Below are positions 45,342 through 57,239 of a DNA stretch of 64,000 bases, piece after piece. The notes under the pieces are model-generated. The model was not told where the DNA came from and searched no databases. It worked only from the letters and a program-made list of their open reading frames with translations. Source of the DNA: Lophium mytilinum (taxonomy: Eukaryota > Ascomycota > Dothideomycetes > Mytilinidiales > Mytilinidiaceae); contig MU004199.1 of NCBI GenBank assembly GCA_010093605.1, positions 1,382,730-1,446,729 on the forward strand, in the 5' to 3' direction. The first letter of the stretch is position 1, and every line of letters starts with the position of its first letter. The position numbers and the translations under genes are program-made.

Positions 45342-46325
45342 TTAAAAGGGCTGGTCAGCAGCGAAGCTCTCCGTCATAGCCTCGAACTGCAAACGCATCT
45401 TACCCAGCGCCGTCTCTTCGCCTGGCTCCTCGCCTTCCTTCAGAGGGTAGTGGTCGAGGACCTGCACATCGACGCGGCCAAGGAGGGAGTAGAACTCCTC
45501 GATGACGCTCTCGCGCAGCATGAAGCTTTCGTTGTCCTGGGCGCTGTCGTACCAAAGGATAACCAGTTCCTTCAGGGCGGGGGTCCGCTCCAAGACCTTC
45601 GCAACGAGATGCGCGCGCTCATGTAAGAAAGCGAGGAGGATTGGTTGGTGGTCCGGCGAGGCAGCGAGCCATTGAGAGTCCCAGACGAAGGTGAGCTCCA
45701 CCTTGCGGAAGGATTCTGCGGGGGAGAAGGCGGTGTCGGCGAGGATGTTCATGAGCTCTTCGAAGTAGGCCATGTGACTGAAGCTGGCGGTGCAGTTGAT
45801 GCGGAGGACGACGGTGTTGTAGTAGAAGTCCGTAGCCTCATCTTGGATTTGTTGGCAGGATTGAAGCATGGAGACCGTGGGAGGGCACGCAGTCAGCGAG
45901 ATGATTTCGGGGACGTGGCGCCACTTGCGCGAGATCTTGGGTTGGGCTGGAGCTGTCGTGGTAGTTGTAGTTGTAGTGGTAGCATTGGCTGTAGTGGTGC
46001 CGTCTCCATTCCCATCCCCATCAGCGCCGTCGCCCTCCTGGGCCTCGTCCATTTCATCGTCGTCATCTTCTTCCTCTTCGTCCTCGTCTTCCTCTCCATC
46101 CTCTTCGTCCTCTTCATCCTCATTGTCCCCGCCTTCGTCTTCGTCCAGCAAATCGCCGCCAGCAGGCAAAGGCTGGCCAGCATCGGCAAGCTCCTTCAGC
46201 TCGCGCCTGCCAAACCAGTCTCGCAGCAGGTTCTTGGGGCCGTCCTCGCGCGCGCAGACATGGCCGTAGATCTCGTGGCGCACCTCGAGTGGGATGCTCA
46301 GCAGGGTTAACTCGGAGGTAGCCAT
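45342..46325 (-). CDS. Acidic 2EXR/F-box-like hypothetical protein
   Basis: Single exon, 327 residues. The start MATSELTLLSIPLEVRHEIYGHVC has the LP.E.R..IY signature of the fungal 2EXR/F-box-like group. Residues 60-110 are an almost pure Asp/Glu tract (EDEEDEEDGEEDEDEEEEDD), then a Thr run. The remainder resumes the group's fold: PPTVSMLQSCQQIQDEATDFYY and a LxxVELTFVWD segment. The acidic/Thr insert splits the two conserved parts and is encoded by GAC/GAG and ACN repeats, so its length is likely to vary among strains. The function of the group is unknown. Confidence 0.75.
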   Translation of the reverse strand: MATSELTLLSIPLEVRHEIYGHVCAREDGPKNLLRDWFGRRELKELADAGQPLPAGGDLLDEDEGGDNEDEEDEEDGEEDEDEEEEDDDDEMDEAQEGDGADGDGNGDGTTTANATTTTTTTTTAPAQPKISRKWRHVPEIISLTACPPTVSMLQSCQQIQDEATDFYYNTVVLRINCTASFSHMAYFEELMNILADTAFSPAESFRKVELTFVWDSQWLAASPDHQPILLAFLHERAHLVAKVLERTPALKELVILWYDSAQDNESFMLRESVIEEFYSLLGRVDVQVLDHYPLKEGEEPGEETALGKMRLQFEAMTESFAADQPF

Positions 46326-47364
46326 TGTGATAGTGGGGTAGCTTGGAGCTAGGTGTAGGGGCGTGATGCTGGTGTAGGTAGTTCTAGCTGTTGAAGTTGA
46401 TGGTTGTTGGAGGTTGGCGGGGTCTGAGGCTGGCAGCTGAGGGCAGGCGCAGAAGTTCGGTCAAGTGAGGTGCTGGCTCGGCGTTCACAGTCGCTCTCAC
46501 GTCGTCCCCCAAGTCAAGGCAGTCTGTTGCCTGGAAACAGCCTTATCGAATCGCGCAGTGCGGGCATGTGATTCGAACATGGCCTGCACCAATTCTGAAC
46601 GCAAGAATGCTCGAAGGCGACAGGGAATGTTGCCATGACTGTAATTGGACTGTGGTTTGACGGGGCCTTTCGTTTGGTGGTTGACCAGATGAATGTGGTT
46701 GGTGACGATGCTTCCCCAGTTCTAGGCCAATCGCGGGGGGGGCACGTGACTATCGCACTACGATCAACTGTTCTATTTTAATAACCAGGTCTTACACGTG
46801 TATGATAATTGGAAACAAACTCACGTTTATATGGATCCCGACTGGGTCACAACGCAGTGACTCCGAATGACTCGATCTGCAATGAATGTCGATTCACTAT
46901 GGCAACTCCTGAGTGATCAATGTACCGCGAGCTACGACGACAGAAAAAGTCGAGTGGACATTGGCAATTTATTCCCCTATCATTGAAAACCATCCACATT
47001 TATCCCTTGTTCCAAAACCCCGTTTGACTATCTGTCCAAGATTGGCCAACCTAGCCTGGCGCCTATCCGATATTCAGGAACCAAATCGATGGAGTGCATC
47101 CGCACCGCGAACGCCTTAGCCCTTACTAGATAAACCAAAACTGCCATCATAGACTCATTAGAATGAAACGCCTTTCCCAAGATCGAATTCCGTAGCTCCG
47201 TGATCCTAGGAGCTCTCATTACTAAATCTGACCTCGCCGCCACTCTCAATCAGTACCCCTTTTCAGCCTTGGAAGCTTACCTAAACCGGTTCACCGGATC
47301 AAAGGCAGGAAACCATTTTCCCAAGCTCTCCCTTAGCTTCTATACCCTCTCTTCTTTTAGACCC
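46326..47364. other. Intergenic
   Basis: Promoter of the acidic protein and 3' flank of the next minus-strand gene. It includes ACACGTGTATGA (about 46794). No frame has coding character. Confidence 0.45.
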
Positions 47365-47892
47365 CTAGCTCATACTTTTCTTCAACCCCTCCAGCCGTTC
47401 CAGTACGTCCTCAACCCGCCACACCAGCACCGCCAACTGCGCACCCACCTCCACTCTTCCCATCCTCTCAAACTCCATCTTCTTCATCCTCACTCTTTCT
47501 AGCTCACGCGTAGGGACCGGGCCAAGCTTCTTGGTAAGATATTCCATGATCCGAGCGCCGGAAGTGGACGTGGAAGTGGTCCGAAGAGCTTCGATCTTGG
47601 CAAGGGCAAACTCCCAGTCGGAAATAGTAGTGGTGAGATTGGAGATACCCACGAGGCGGTCGATGTAGGTGTCTGGATCTGTGGGGTGGGTAGTGTTGCG
47701 GGAGAGGTGAGCTTGGGCACGGTTCTTTATTGACTTATTTGCGGCGGTGATGGTGTAATAGTTTGTAGACTTGTTTTCGTGCGATTGCGCAAGGGAGAGC
47801 TGTTGAGGTTGAAGTTGAGATGGAGAAGTTGCATCCGCCTTTGGGTTTGACCATGTCGGCCAGAATACAGCGACGGGATAGAGAGATGGCAT
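47365..47892 (-). CDS. Small hypothetical protein
   Basis: Single exon, 175 residues from the ATG at 47892 (MPSLYPVAVFW). An upstream in-frame TTG is ignored. The sequence is mostly helical: a Gln/Ser-rich stretch, then DTYIDRLVGISNLTTTISDWEFALAKIEALRTT and a C-terminal helix rich in Arg, Met, Glu and Leu (ELERVRMKKMEFERMGRVEV...VEDVLERLEGLKKSM). No family was recognised. Amino-acid balance and heptad regularity favour a real gene over chance. Confidence 0.5.
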   Translation of the reverse strand: MPSLYPVAVFWPTWSNPKADATSPSQLQPQQLSLAQSHENKSTNYYTITAANKSIKNRAQAHLSRNTTHPTDPDTYIDRLVGISNLTTTISDWEFALAKIEALRTTSTSTSGARIMEYLTKKLGPVPTRELERVRMKKMEFERMGRVEVGAQLAVLVWRVEDVLERLEGLKKSMS

Positions 47893-48446
47893 TTTGGGTG
47901 GCGTCCGGTTCAATTGCCTTTATGTGGTGATGGTCCGATGGTAGCAGTACTAGTGGAGGTGAGAGAGTGGGAGGTGGGGGCGTCCGCTGGAGAGTTGTAT
48001 GAAGCGTCGTAATAAGGTGAATCTGGCACGTGTTTGAGGTCATATGGTCTAATGATGGCGTAATCTTGTGAGAGGTACCATGCTGGTCTTCGAATGCAGA
48101 GCCGCCATTATTGTAGTTTATGAGTCGTTACCTGTTGGTTCTTGTGATTTTCGTAGTTCATGGCTCAGAAGTCGTGGAATGAAAGCTGAAAGTGATGTAA
48201 TTGGACCAGCGCTCGAGATGTTGCATCCGACTCAAGACTAGTCAAAATTTTACGTACAGTATTCACTTAGTTCTAATTTCGTCTCTTTCGCAAGGCACCT
48301 ACTGCTGAGGCTTAGGTTAGGACCTTTCGTCTATAGGCACTACGGCGAGGGCTTCGGCTTTCTCTTTGCGGCGTTTCATGAGCCAAGGGTCCATTTTATT
48401 TGACATGTGAACGATGATAGCCATCTTTTGTTCTGCCACAAATCTA
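47893..48446. other. Intergenic
   Basis: 5' flank of the small hypothetical gene. No gene or repeat was seen. Confidence 0.4.
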
Positions 48447-49210
48447 CTATGTGTGTCCTCCTCGACCATCTTGCCAAGCTACGGCTAGTAGTCTCTGCCA
48501 TCCGGAGGTGGAGTGACTTCTGGTCTCTACCTCAGACAAATTGAGGTACAAGACGAGCCAATCGAGATTGTTGAGCGAAATTTTAGTATGATGCGCCCTG
48601 ATCTGTCTCATTCGGTGTATGATCCTCTTCAGATAGGACTCAGATCTAAAACTGTGCTCTCCAGTCGTACCAAGATAAGCTCGCAGCTCGGGGATCAAAG
48701 TATCTGCTAAGGAAGAGAGATCGAGAGGCTCGTCTACGTTGGTCTTGATCGTGATTTGCGGGTAGATCCAATGGGGTGAAAAGTGATACTGGTGAATTTA
48801 TGGTACTTTGACTGCTAGAGTGGCTTGCTTCGACACGCTGCAAGCAGCTTAAACGGCCCACAAGCGCATGGGTTTGAAGGGTTTTTTTGACATCTCGTTT
48901 GATGGGAGATTCGCAAATAACGGCGCGACTATTTTTCTTTCGATAGAGATGCGGGAGACCGTAAAGTTCTTCTTACCGGAATGACCAGCTACGTTAGTGA
49001 AGGAATCGATCCCAAAGAAAGCGCCAGGCAAACGTCACAGATACCATCATTCGGCAACACAGGTTGAGTATCGGGAAAAGGAAAGTATACTATCAGATAA
49101 TGTGTATCTGACCCAGGCTTGACCGTCGCTAACAAAAGCCACGACTTCTGAGGTTCTGGTCGGAGGGCGGTAGAAGGCTGCAGGTGGGCTGATGCAGAGG
49201 TCTTCATCCA
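48447..49210 (-). pseudogene. Possible decayed or unsolved multi-exon gene
   Basis: Three protein-like stretches follow each other on the minus strand in different frames: ATVKPGSDTHYLIVYFPFP (about 49050-49120), SRISIERKIVAPLFANLPSN (about 48900-48960) and a longer C-terminal part with NVDEPLDLSSLADTLIPELR and KISLNNLDWLVLYLNLSEVE (48447-48780). An acceptor-like TTCACCAG precedes the last part, but no donor/acceptor set joins the first two, and stops intervene. It may be a frameshifted pseudogene or a gene whose exons I failed to resolve. No family was recognised. Confidence 0.3.
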
Positions 49211-49488
49211 ATTATCTCTCCAAACTACAGGCAAGCTTTAAGATTGGACAGAGATGGTGGTCAGGTTTTAAAGATGGGACTGTTGATGGCGGGGATGTAT
49301 GAGGTGTCGTCTCGGGCAGATCTGGGGTGTGCCTGGATAAGATGACGCTATCGCCGGCTACCTATCACCAAGCCAACTCAACCCCAAGCTTCACCTGCAG
49401 CTCCACCCACCACGACAGCTCCATCCATCACCCCAACTATACAACCCATTCTCACTCCTCTCGTATCCTTCCTTAAGCTTCCTACACG
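49211..49488. other. Promoter region of the aminopeptidase gene
   Basis: Ends in a CA/CT-rich leader (CTCCACCCACCACGACAGC) typical of fungal 5' UTRs. No precise element can be fixed. Confidence 0.4.
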
Positions 49489-50699
49489 ATGAAGTCTCCT
49501 TTGATCCTATCGCTATATGCTACAGCAATCACAACCGCTCTTGCTGCGCCACGAATAGAACAAGCAGTGCTTCAACAGCCAGAGCAAGAGCAGTTCCTCA
49601 TCGAGCTAGCTCCAGGACAGAGACACTATGTTACTGAACATGAGAAATGGGAGCTTCGCAAGGTCAGCAGCGCAAAAACTGGACAAGGCAGCTGGAAACT
49701 TTCACTGACACTCCGTAGCAAGGCATCAACTTCTTCGACATAACCGACAATGAAGACCTGGGCCTCATAAACCATAAGGTCGGCATCCAGGCCGTCACCT
49801 TTCCCTCCAAGACGTCGCACAACAAGACCATCGCGCCTATGCTCAAGAAGCTGGAAAAGAAGAACATGCGAAAGCACCTCGAGAAGTTCACATCATTCCA
49901 CACTCGATACTTCAAGTCGGACTACGGGAAGCAGTCATCTGCGTGGCTACTGGGACAAGTCAACGATACTCTGTCAGAGGCGGGAGCGTTGGAGAAAGGA
50001 GCGTTCGTCAAGCCATTCGAGCATCCTTGGGGCCAGAGTAGCATCATTGCCACCATACCCGGCAAGAGTGACAAGACAGTTGTCATCGGCGCACATCAGG
50101 ACAGCATCAACCTATGGCTGCCCGCTTTCCTGGCTGCCCCTGGCGCTGATGACGATGGTAGCGGAACGGTCACTATTCTGGAGGCTCTGCGTGTTCTGCT
50201 TACGTCGAAGGACATCATCGCGGGCAAGGGCGAGAACACGCTCGAGTTCCACTGGTACTCTGCTGAAGAAGGCGGTCTTCTGGGCTCGCAAGCGATATTC
50301 CAGTCATACGAGAAGGAAGGACGGAAGGTCAAAGCCATGCTCCAACAGGACATGACTGGCTACGTTCACAAGACGATCGAAGCAGGGGAGCCTGAAAGCG
50401 TCGGAGTCATCACAGATTTTGTGGATCCGGGTCTGACCGAGTTCATTAAGGAGGTCATCACCGACTACTGCGAGATCCCATACATCCTCACGAAGTGTGG
50501 ATACGCTTGCTCCGACCACGCCAGCGCTTCCAAGGCCGGTTATCCGTCTGCCTTTGTCATCGAGAGCGACTTCAAGTATTCCGATGACAAGATCCACACG
50601 ACGGAGGACAAGATCGAGTACCTCAGCTTCGATCACATGCTGCAGCACGCCAGGCTGACGCTGGCTTTGGCGTACGAGTTGGTGTTTGCGAAGCTGTAG
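49489..50699 (+). CDS. LAP1: Secreted leucine aminopeptidase (metallopeptidase M28E)
   Basis: Removes N-terminal residues from peptides outside the cell. Exons are 49489-49662 and 49719-50699; the 56-nt intron has donor GTCAGC and acceptor CGTAG. The product is 384 residues. A signal peptide covers 1-19 (ends LAA), followed by a short propeptide. The splice restores [14 protein letters not shown], the family's prodomain/mature motif. Zn ligands and catalytic residues are visible: GAHQDS (His184), [10 protein letters not shown] (Asp202-204), the Glu pair in [10 protein letters not shown] (241-242), MLQQDMTG, and DDKIHTTED (His). CGYACSDH supplies the conserved Cys pair. This matches fungal Lap1 and Aeromonas-type aminopeptidases in length and order, and nothing is missing. 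Confidence 0.95.
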
Positions 50700-51250
50700 A
50701 TATTGACAGGCAAGAGCATATATCAAAGACGCATAGCTTGGAACATGGTGGAGCGGGAGTCTTGGGGTATTCCTATCTTCGTAGTAAATGCAATACTATC
50801 TTCATTTTGATATTCTCACAGATCTTGCGTGACTGGAATCTAAGATGTTCGATGCAGCTGACGTTATACAAACTTGACGGGTCTGACACCGCAAGCAGTA
50901 CGTGTTTCAGAGCTCAGAGAACAATACGAGCCCATTCATACCACGTTTGCAGCATGACAGTAACCTACGCGTACATGACTGTCCAGTGACAACAGATTGG
51001 TTCTCCACATGTCTCGCTTATGCACGGAATGACTCCATGACTTTGGTCCGGGCCGCCCTATCGCAGCTATCTGAGCCGCACCCCCGAACCTCCTCCGCCT
51101 CAGCTCTCCGTGCTCCTTCACTTCCGCATCTCTCGCCAGGGGCCTGCTATTGAAGGGCACTTCTTCATCTTCTTGCATTTGCATTTGCTTTCTCTTCTCT
51201 ATTCTGTCGTTCAACTTCATCTCCAGTTAGAAAGACCTACGTCATCCATC
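50700..51250. other. Intergenic
   Basis: 3' flank of LAP1 and promoter/leader of the R3H gene. The last 100 bp are pyrimidine-rich. No gene was seen. Confidence 0.45.
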
Positions 51251-52382
51251 ATGGCGATCCATCCTACAGCTCCCGCGCCCCAGAGCCAGGCTCCAGCTGC
51301 AGCTGCAGCTCCCATCGACATTGAAGCCTGGACCGAGCAGGCGACGGCTGCGCTAAGCTCTGTCACCATCTCTGTGGCTCCCTCCGTTCCAAGCACGGGT
51401 GTCACTCTCCAGATCCCCCTGGATGACCACCCTGTATCCCGCGATGCTTCCGCTGCGCAAGCTGTTCGCGCTGGCTACGTCAAGCGGCGCGAGCCAATAC
51501 GTCGGGATAGCATGAAAAGCCGCGAAGCGCTGCTGAAGGGCAAGGAGGGCAGCCGGCGGCGTCAGCGATGGGAGAATGGTGCGTATTAGTCTCGGTCTTG
51601 CCTGCGCATCAAAAGCGAGGCATTGCGGTCCTTCGAAGATCCATCATTGACGCGTTTAGATCGTCTCCTCTCCAACCCGCACGCGCAACCCCCTCAGCCG
51701 CATGACTGGGAGATCCGCCCCACGTACCCCGTCCGTAACGTTCCCTACTACCTCGCGCCACTCTGGGACACAACCTTCGCGGCCGCCTCCTCCACGCGCA
51801 AAGCTAAAGCTTCCGCTGCGAAGCAGACCCCAAAAGGCGCTGATAACGCGGGCAAAGTTCCCAAGGAGCTGCGCGAGAAGCTGAAGCGCGCGCGTGGCGC
51901 AAAGAGCTTGCTGGAGAACCTGGAGACCGAGGTTCGTCGGTTTGTCGCAGGGTGGGAAGATAGCGAGAAGATGCGTCTGGAGCGTGAGGCGGAGGAGGGG
52001 ATTCCGCTCGAGCCGGACTCCGAAGACGAGGAGATCGTGTTCGTGGGCCGCAATGGGATGATGAATGACATGCGCAGCCCAAGGACTAGCGGGGAATTCG
52101 AACGGCGCGAAATGCTGCTGTTCGAAAGTCCTGCTGATGACCACGGGGCCAGCTTTGGGTGAGTTGTGTTCGGGGCGTAGATGATGAGCTGTCGCTAATA
52201 AGAATAGACGCTTCCTCGTCCATCATATCGGCTCCTACTACGGCCTCCGCACCTGGTCTGTCACCACTGGCAATCCTGCTCGCCGCGAAGCATACATTGG
52301 CCTCAAAGACGCGAAGCTTAAATCTGGCCGGAAGCTCTTGACCCACTCTACCTTACCACGGCCATTGTACGGCCTGGTTTGA
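51251..52382 (+). CDS. R3H-domain protein with R3H-associated N-terminal domain
   Basis: Probable single-stranded nucleic-acid-binding protein. Exons are 51251-51578, 51660-52158 and 52208-52382; introns are 81 and 49 nt (GTGCGT/TTTAG and GTGAGT/AATAG). The product is 333 residues. The R3H-associated N-terminal domain is recognisable at RRRQRWENDRLLSNPHAQPP and RPTYPVRNVPYYLAPLWDTT. A Lys/Glu coiled segment follows (PKELREKLKRARGAKSLLEN), then the R3H-like C-terminus RRFVAGW... and, in exon 3, RFLVHHIGSYYGLRTWSVTT with GNPARREAYIGLK. All junction phases agree. The cellular role of fungal members is unknown. Confidence 0.88.
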
Positions 52383-53136
52383 GCACTTTCGGGCAGGAGT
52401 GCGATGCTGGAGCCCGTGTTATACTAAGCAACATTATAATCGAATTCTGTGAGTTCTGCGTTTGATGCCGCAGGCGGGGCGGTCTATGTTTCTTTCTCCT
52501 TCGAGCCGTGTCAATATACGCTTTTCAAACACTTTTGGCGGCATGAGAAATGCATCTGAGAGTCTGTTAGATGGCATAATTAGCAATACACAATAGCCAT
52601 TATCCAAGATATTGACCGTGTAGTATATATATGCTTGTGCACGGGAAACTCCTCCGTTTGGCCTCTACTCTTGCTCGCTCGATGGTATCAGTGTGGAGAC
52701 TAACGCAGCCGACACATATTGAGTAAATTTGGAAGCAAACTAACTCCCACTGCATTGGTGAGGTTGTTTCAGCGTTTTCCGTACATGGAAATGCTGTAGT
52801 GGGAGCTCTTGCACATAGAAGCTTTTTTGGTTCAATTCTGACACAGCAATACCCTAATCCCGTCTTCCTAATCCGGCCTCTCAGTTTCTCACGTGTATTC
52901 TGAAAGGCGTGTCGTTGTTCTGGATGTTGAGGCGGGTATAAGCGGTTTAGCGGGGGATTGAAAAAGAACGTCAATAGAAATCATCTCGCGTCACCACCAC
53001 TTTTCCTTTCTTTCACGCCACCACGACTCTCCCGTCCCACACCAAGTCATTGCTCCCAGATCCCATACACCTCGAAAATCTCAATTCAAACGCCAGACCC
53101 TCTCAAAAGCAATCCTCACTACTCAACCCCGCATCC
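52383..53136. other. Intergenic
   Basis: 3' flank of the R3H gene and promoter of CBS. The final 150 bp are a strongly C/A/T leader (CACCACCAC, TTTCCTTTCTTTC). No gene was seen. Confidence 0.45.
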
Positions 53137-54793
53137 ATGGCCTCCAAAACCCGCCCCGCCATCCCACCCGTCGTAATGGACACAATCACGCAGAACATCG
53201 GCAACACGCCCCTCGTCCGCCTGAACAAAATTCCCCAATCTCTCGGCATCCCCTGCACCGTCTATGCCAAGCTCGAAATGTTCAACGCTGGCGGCAGCGT
53301 GAAAGACCGCATCGCCTTGCGCATGATCGAGGAAGCCGAGAAGAGCGGGCGCATAAAACCGGGCGATACCCTCATCGAGCCCACGTCTGGCAACACCGGC
53401 ATCGGGCTCGCGCTCGTGGCGGCTGTGAAGGGATATAAGACGATTATTACGCTGCCGGAGAAGATGAGCCCAGAGAAAGTGGCGGTGCTGAGGGCGTTGG
53501 GAGCCGAAATTATCAGGACACCGACGCAGGCCGCGTGGGATAGTCCCGAGAGCCATATTGGGGTTGCGAGGCGATTAGAGAAGGAGATTCCGAATGCGCA
53601 TATTTTGGATCAGTACGCCAACCCTGACAACCCGCTCGCGCATGAGTATGGCACTGCGGAGGAGATTTGGATGCAGACCGAGGGGAAGATTACGGTGTTG
53701 GTGGCAGGTGCTGGGACTGGCGGAACGATTACCGGAATATCAAAAGGGTTGAGGAAGCATAAGAAGGATGTCAAGATCGTCGCGGCAGATCCGTTTGGGA
53801 GTGTGCTGGCGGTCCCCGAAGCGTTGAATCAGGAGCATGCGAACGAGGGGTATAAGGTTGAGGGGATAGGGTATGATTTCATTCCAGATGTGCTGGATCG
53901 GGAGGCGGTGGATGTGTGGTACAAGACAGACGATCGGGCGGCGTTTGGGTATGCGAGGAGGCTAATTGCGGAGGAGGGGATTTTGTGTGGTGGAAGCAGT
54001 GGAAGTGCAATGGATGCTATGGTGAAGGCTGTGAAAGACCTCAAATTGGGAGCGGATGATGTTGTCGTCGTCGTGCTGCCAGATAGCATACGGAGTTATC
54101 TCAGCAAGGTATGTTTCTCTCTCCGCTCAATTCATCGCTCCAAAATCCCCCCAGATGTACTTGTTGATCGATGATGCTGATTTTCCACAGTTCGTTGACG
54201 ACGACTGGCTCGCTGCAAATGACCTCCTCCCTCCTTCGCCCCCGATCACTCCAGCAACTCTCTCTCGCCGCGCATCCACTTCCAAGAAGGACGACCCTTT
54301 TCAGGGCGCAACTATCGCATCCCTCCGCCTCAAGCCCGTCACTACCATCTCCGCCGCCTCTCCCTGCGCTGATGCCATCGAAACAATGCGCGAGAAAGGC
54401 TTCGACCAGCTCCCTGTCTCCTCCGCAGCCGGCTCGCGCCTCGTGGGTCTTGTCACCCTTGGCAATCTCCTCTCCTACATCAGCTCCGGTCGCGCAGGCC
54501 CCAATAGCCCGGTCAAAGATGTGATGTTCGATTTCAGCAAACTAAGCGAGGTCGTGACTGACGTGCGGGACCTGCATATCAGTGACGACAAGGAGGAGAA
54601 AGACGGGAAGAAGCCCCGGGAATTCCTGGAAATCACGCGAGATACTCCGTTGAGCGCGCTTAGTCGGTTTTTCGAGTGGAATTCGGCGGCCGTGGTGACG
54701 GAGAAGGGAGAAAGTGGTATGAAGGCTGTTGCAGTGGTGACGAAGGTCGATTTGCTTGGGTGGCTGGTCAAGCACCGGAAGGAGGCGGCATAG
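53137..54793 (+). CDS. CYS4: Cystathionine beta-synthase
   Basis: PLP enzyme condensing serine with homocysteine to cystathionine, the first step of reverse trans-sulfuration. Exons are 53137-54108 and 54191-54793; the 82-nt intron has donor GTATGT and acceptor CCACAG, phase 0. The product is 524 residues. The start MASKTRP is the first ATG; the frame is open upstream only via TTG. The PLP lysine is in GGSVKDRIA (Lys56). [10 protein letters not shown], the phosphate loop [10 protein letters not shown] and [11 protein letters not shown] are family hallmarks. A C-terminal regulatory part holds two CBS motifs ([37 protein letters not shown]). There is no N-terminal haem-binding Cys-Pro segment, as in yeast Cys4. 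Nothing is broken. Confidence 0.97.
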
Positions 54794-55256
54794 ATGAGTA
54801 AGTTGGTAGTATGCCGGATACTGTCTTATTCAACATGACATTATCAGGAGTCATTTCAATCGACGAGAGCGCGGGATGTAGAACGAAACGAGGGTTCCGG
54901 AAAGCATTGCAAAGGCGTTTTGGAGGTGCATGTGGTAAGCTGGGGTTCTTCCACGACGGGGCGATCAGGTAGGGTAGCAGAAATGAAGCTATTCTTATAT
55001 CGAATACGCAAAGACTTCATCTCACAATTCTAACACATACTTCTATTTCGGCAAACGGGGTTGTACTCGCTTTCACTTCTTCTTTCTCCTATTTTCAAAA
55101 TCATCAATGAACATGAACAGTCACTGAATATATACCTTTTCTCCCGTTTTCGTTGCAACCTATCCTCAATCCGATTTGGACGCAGCTTCTTATTTTCTCC
55201 CTATCACCCTGGTTTAGTCATACTTCTCATCTTCGCTAGAACTCCTACGTTCACGT
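54794..55256. other. Convergent 3' flanks
   Basis: CBS and the SDR gene end towards each other. AT-rich with several poly-T stretches (CTTCTTCTTTCTCC). No gene was seen. Confidence 0.45.
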
Positions 55257-56108
55257 TCAGGCCAGCTCTCCGCCATCAATTGAGTAAGCCACCCCAGTAA
55301 TGAACCGACTTTCGTCCCCCAGCAGAAACGCGGCCAGACTCGCAACTTCCTCCGCTTTCCCTATCCTCTTCAGTGGGTTCGATGGTATGTAGTCCGGGTA
55401 TATCTCCATCGTCAGATCAGCCATTGGCGTTTGGACCATCGCCCTAACACACTGTTAGCTCTCGCACCACTCAACGAGACTCCAATTCGAGCATCAAAAC
55501 GATTGGTAAGGTGACACATACGGACAAAAACAATTAACCCTCACCCCCCTCCCCGCAACTGTCGGATCCTTGGCTGCGCTCTTCGTCAACCCTACAACCC
55601 CATGCTTACTCGCGGTGTACGCCGCGCCCCCAGCCGCCCCGTGCAAGCCTGCGATACTCGACGCATTTACTATGCTCCCGCCGTCCCTTATTACCTTGAG
55701 CTGCTCCCGCATGCAGTACATCACTCCTGTCAGATTCACCGCGAGCAGGAAATCCCACTCTTCATCATCTACGTCCGTGATCGCTGTGAAGCCCCCAGCG
55801 CGTGTCTTGTTCAGCACGCCCGCGATGTTTGCTGCGCCGTCCAGAGGGCCCAGCTTCTCAACGGTCCCAGAAATCCAGGCGCGTACTGAGGCAGCGGAAC
55901 GCACGTCCACCGCTGTGATGCTCAGCCGTACTGTTGGGGCGGCCGCCCGGATGGATGATGAAGCTTCGGCTAGCGCGGCAGAGTTGATGTCTGCGAGAGA
56001 GAGAGTGGCGCCGCGGACGGCGAGGTAGGTTGCAAGCGAGAGGCCGATACCTGAGGCGGCGCCGGTGATCGCGATAATTTTGCCAGCGAAGGGGTGCGGA
56101 GAGGCCAT
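55257..56108 (-). CDS. Short-chain dehydrogenase/reductase (classical SDR)
   Basis: NAD(P)-dependent oxidoreductase of unknown substrate. Exons in transcript order are 56108-55522 and 55443-55257; the 78-nt intron has donor GTATGT and acceptor GTTAG and splits a Pro codon. The product is 257 residues, the standard SDR length. Cofactor motif TGAASGIG is at residues 15-22. ADI after beta-3 suggests NAD preference. NIAG replaces NNAG. The catalytic triad is NASSIAG and YTASK, then the PAMVQTPM region across the splice and GVAYSIDGG at the end. It starts at MASPHPF; an upstream in-frame ATG (56150) would add 14 residues without cofactor-fold content. Confidence 0.92.
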
Positions 56109-57239
56109 AGTGCGGGGAATCTGGGGTATGGGGTAAGGGAAGGGTGGCATTCTTTATGGTTGGCGAAAAGTTGCGGAATCTGGGGATGTCCGGAATCGGA
56201 ATTCGACAAGGTGTGTGGTAGGATTCCGGGTTCTGCTTTCTTATTGGTACGTTGGGTTGGAGGTAAGGGGACGAAAGTCGGCGGGCGAGACTGATACTGA
56301 GACATGGAGGGAGAGAGAACGGATTCTCGCGTACTTGGAGCTGCGATGTGAGAGGTCTGTTTCGGGTACGAGTCTTCAGAACTTCGTTTTGTTCTGATTC
56401 AAGGCGTAAGAGGAGCCTTCCCATTATTGTAATCTCCTTGATCTTGTTCTCACTCCTCCTGTCATACGAAACCAGCTGTGGAAGTCGTGTAATGAAAGAT
56501 CCCGACCACTACGCCTACCCGGACTTACTGCTGCTCGTTGGCTAAAGTTAAGGATGCCGATTTTAACGAGGGTGGATCCACGACTGGTCGATGCTGGATG
56601 TTCCCAGAGTCATCACCATTTTCTCACTGGGCCACCGAACCAACGGCAGACTACTCGGCTGGTATAGAACGTACGCCTAGGCGAGAGGGATATCCGCTCC
56701 GGCCGGGCTCTAGCAAACGCGTGGTTGGCGGCCAGGGAAGAGCTTTTCGACGCTACGGAGGCCGATGGTAAGTCTGAAGCTTAACCATCGCTCCTCATAC
56801 AAAGATCGACCACTTCTCCAGGGTGCTGAGAGGAGCAATCCGCTTAAACTTCTCTTCTGGGACTTATCTACATCTAATTTCACTTACTCTATTCCGATAT
56901 GTACTTTGGGGTTAGGGTTGGACGTTTCATATTTGATGATCGTTAGTCTATTCAACATCGTTCCTCCTACTGTAAAGCCTGCAACACCGCTAGAGCCCGA
57001 GTTGTATCTTCTCCTCGCGCGCAAAGCACCAGAACTTGTAGCAAGCAATCTTTTATTGTCTTCCCTGATCCATGTCTTTGAGCGTCCGAGGACTGTAATA
57101 GTCTGCAGATATACAAGCACTAATGAGTCCGTATCCTTCGTCAAATCATTTGGCTACCAGCCTCTCTTCAGTAATTCCATGCCCTTCCGCTAATGATAGT
57201 TCCGCTGCTCTAATCATCTTTCTTAACCTTCTAATCCAT
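56109..57239. other. Intergenic
   Basis: SDR promoter, then 1 kb of DNA without recognisable genes. A 142-codon plus-strand frame (56765-57193) has no domain character. Confidence 0.4.

Noticed and set aside
45645-46310. 221-codon frame antisense to the acidic protein
   Set aside because: Produced by the GAC/GAG-rich tract read backwards (Val/Phe/Leu runs); the minus-strand protein has the 2EXR-like signature.
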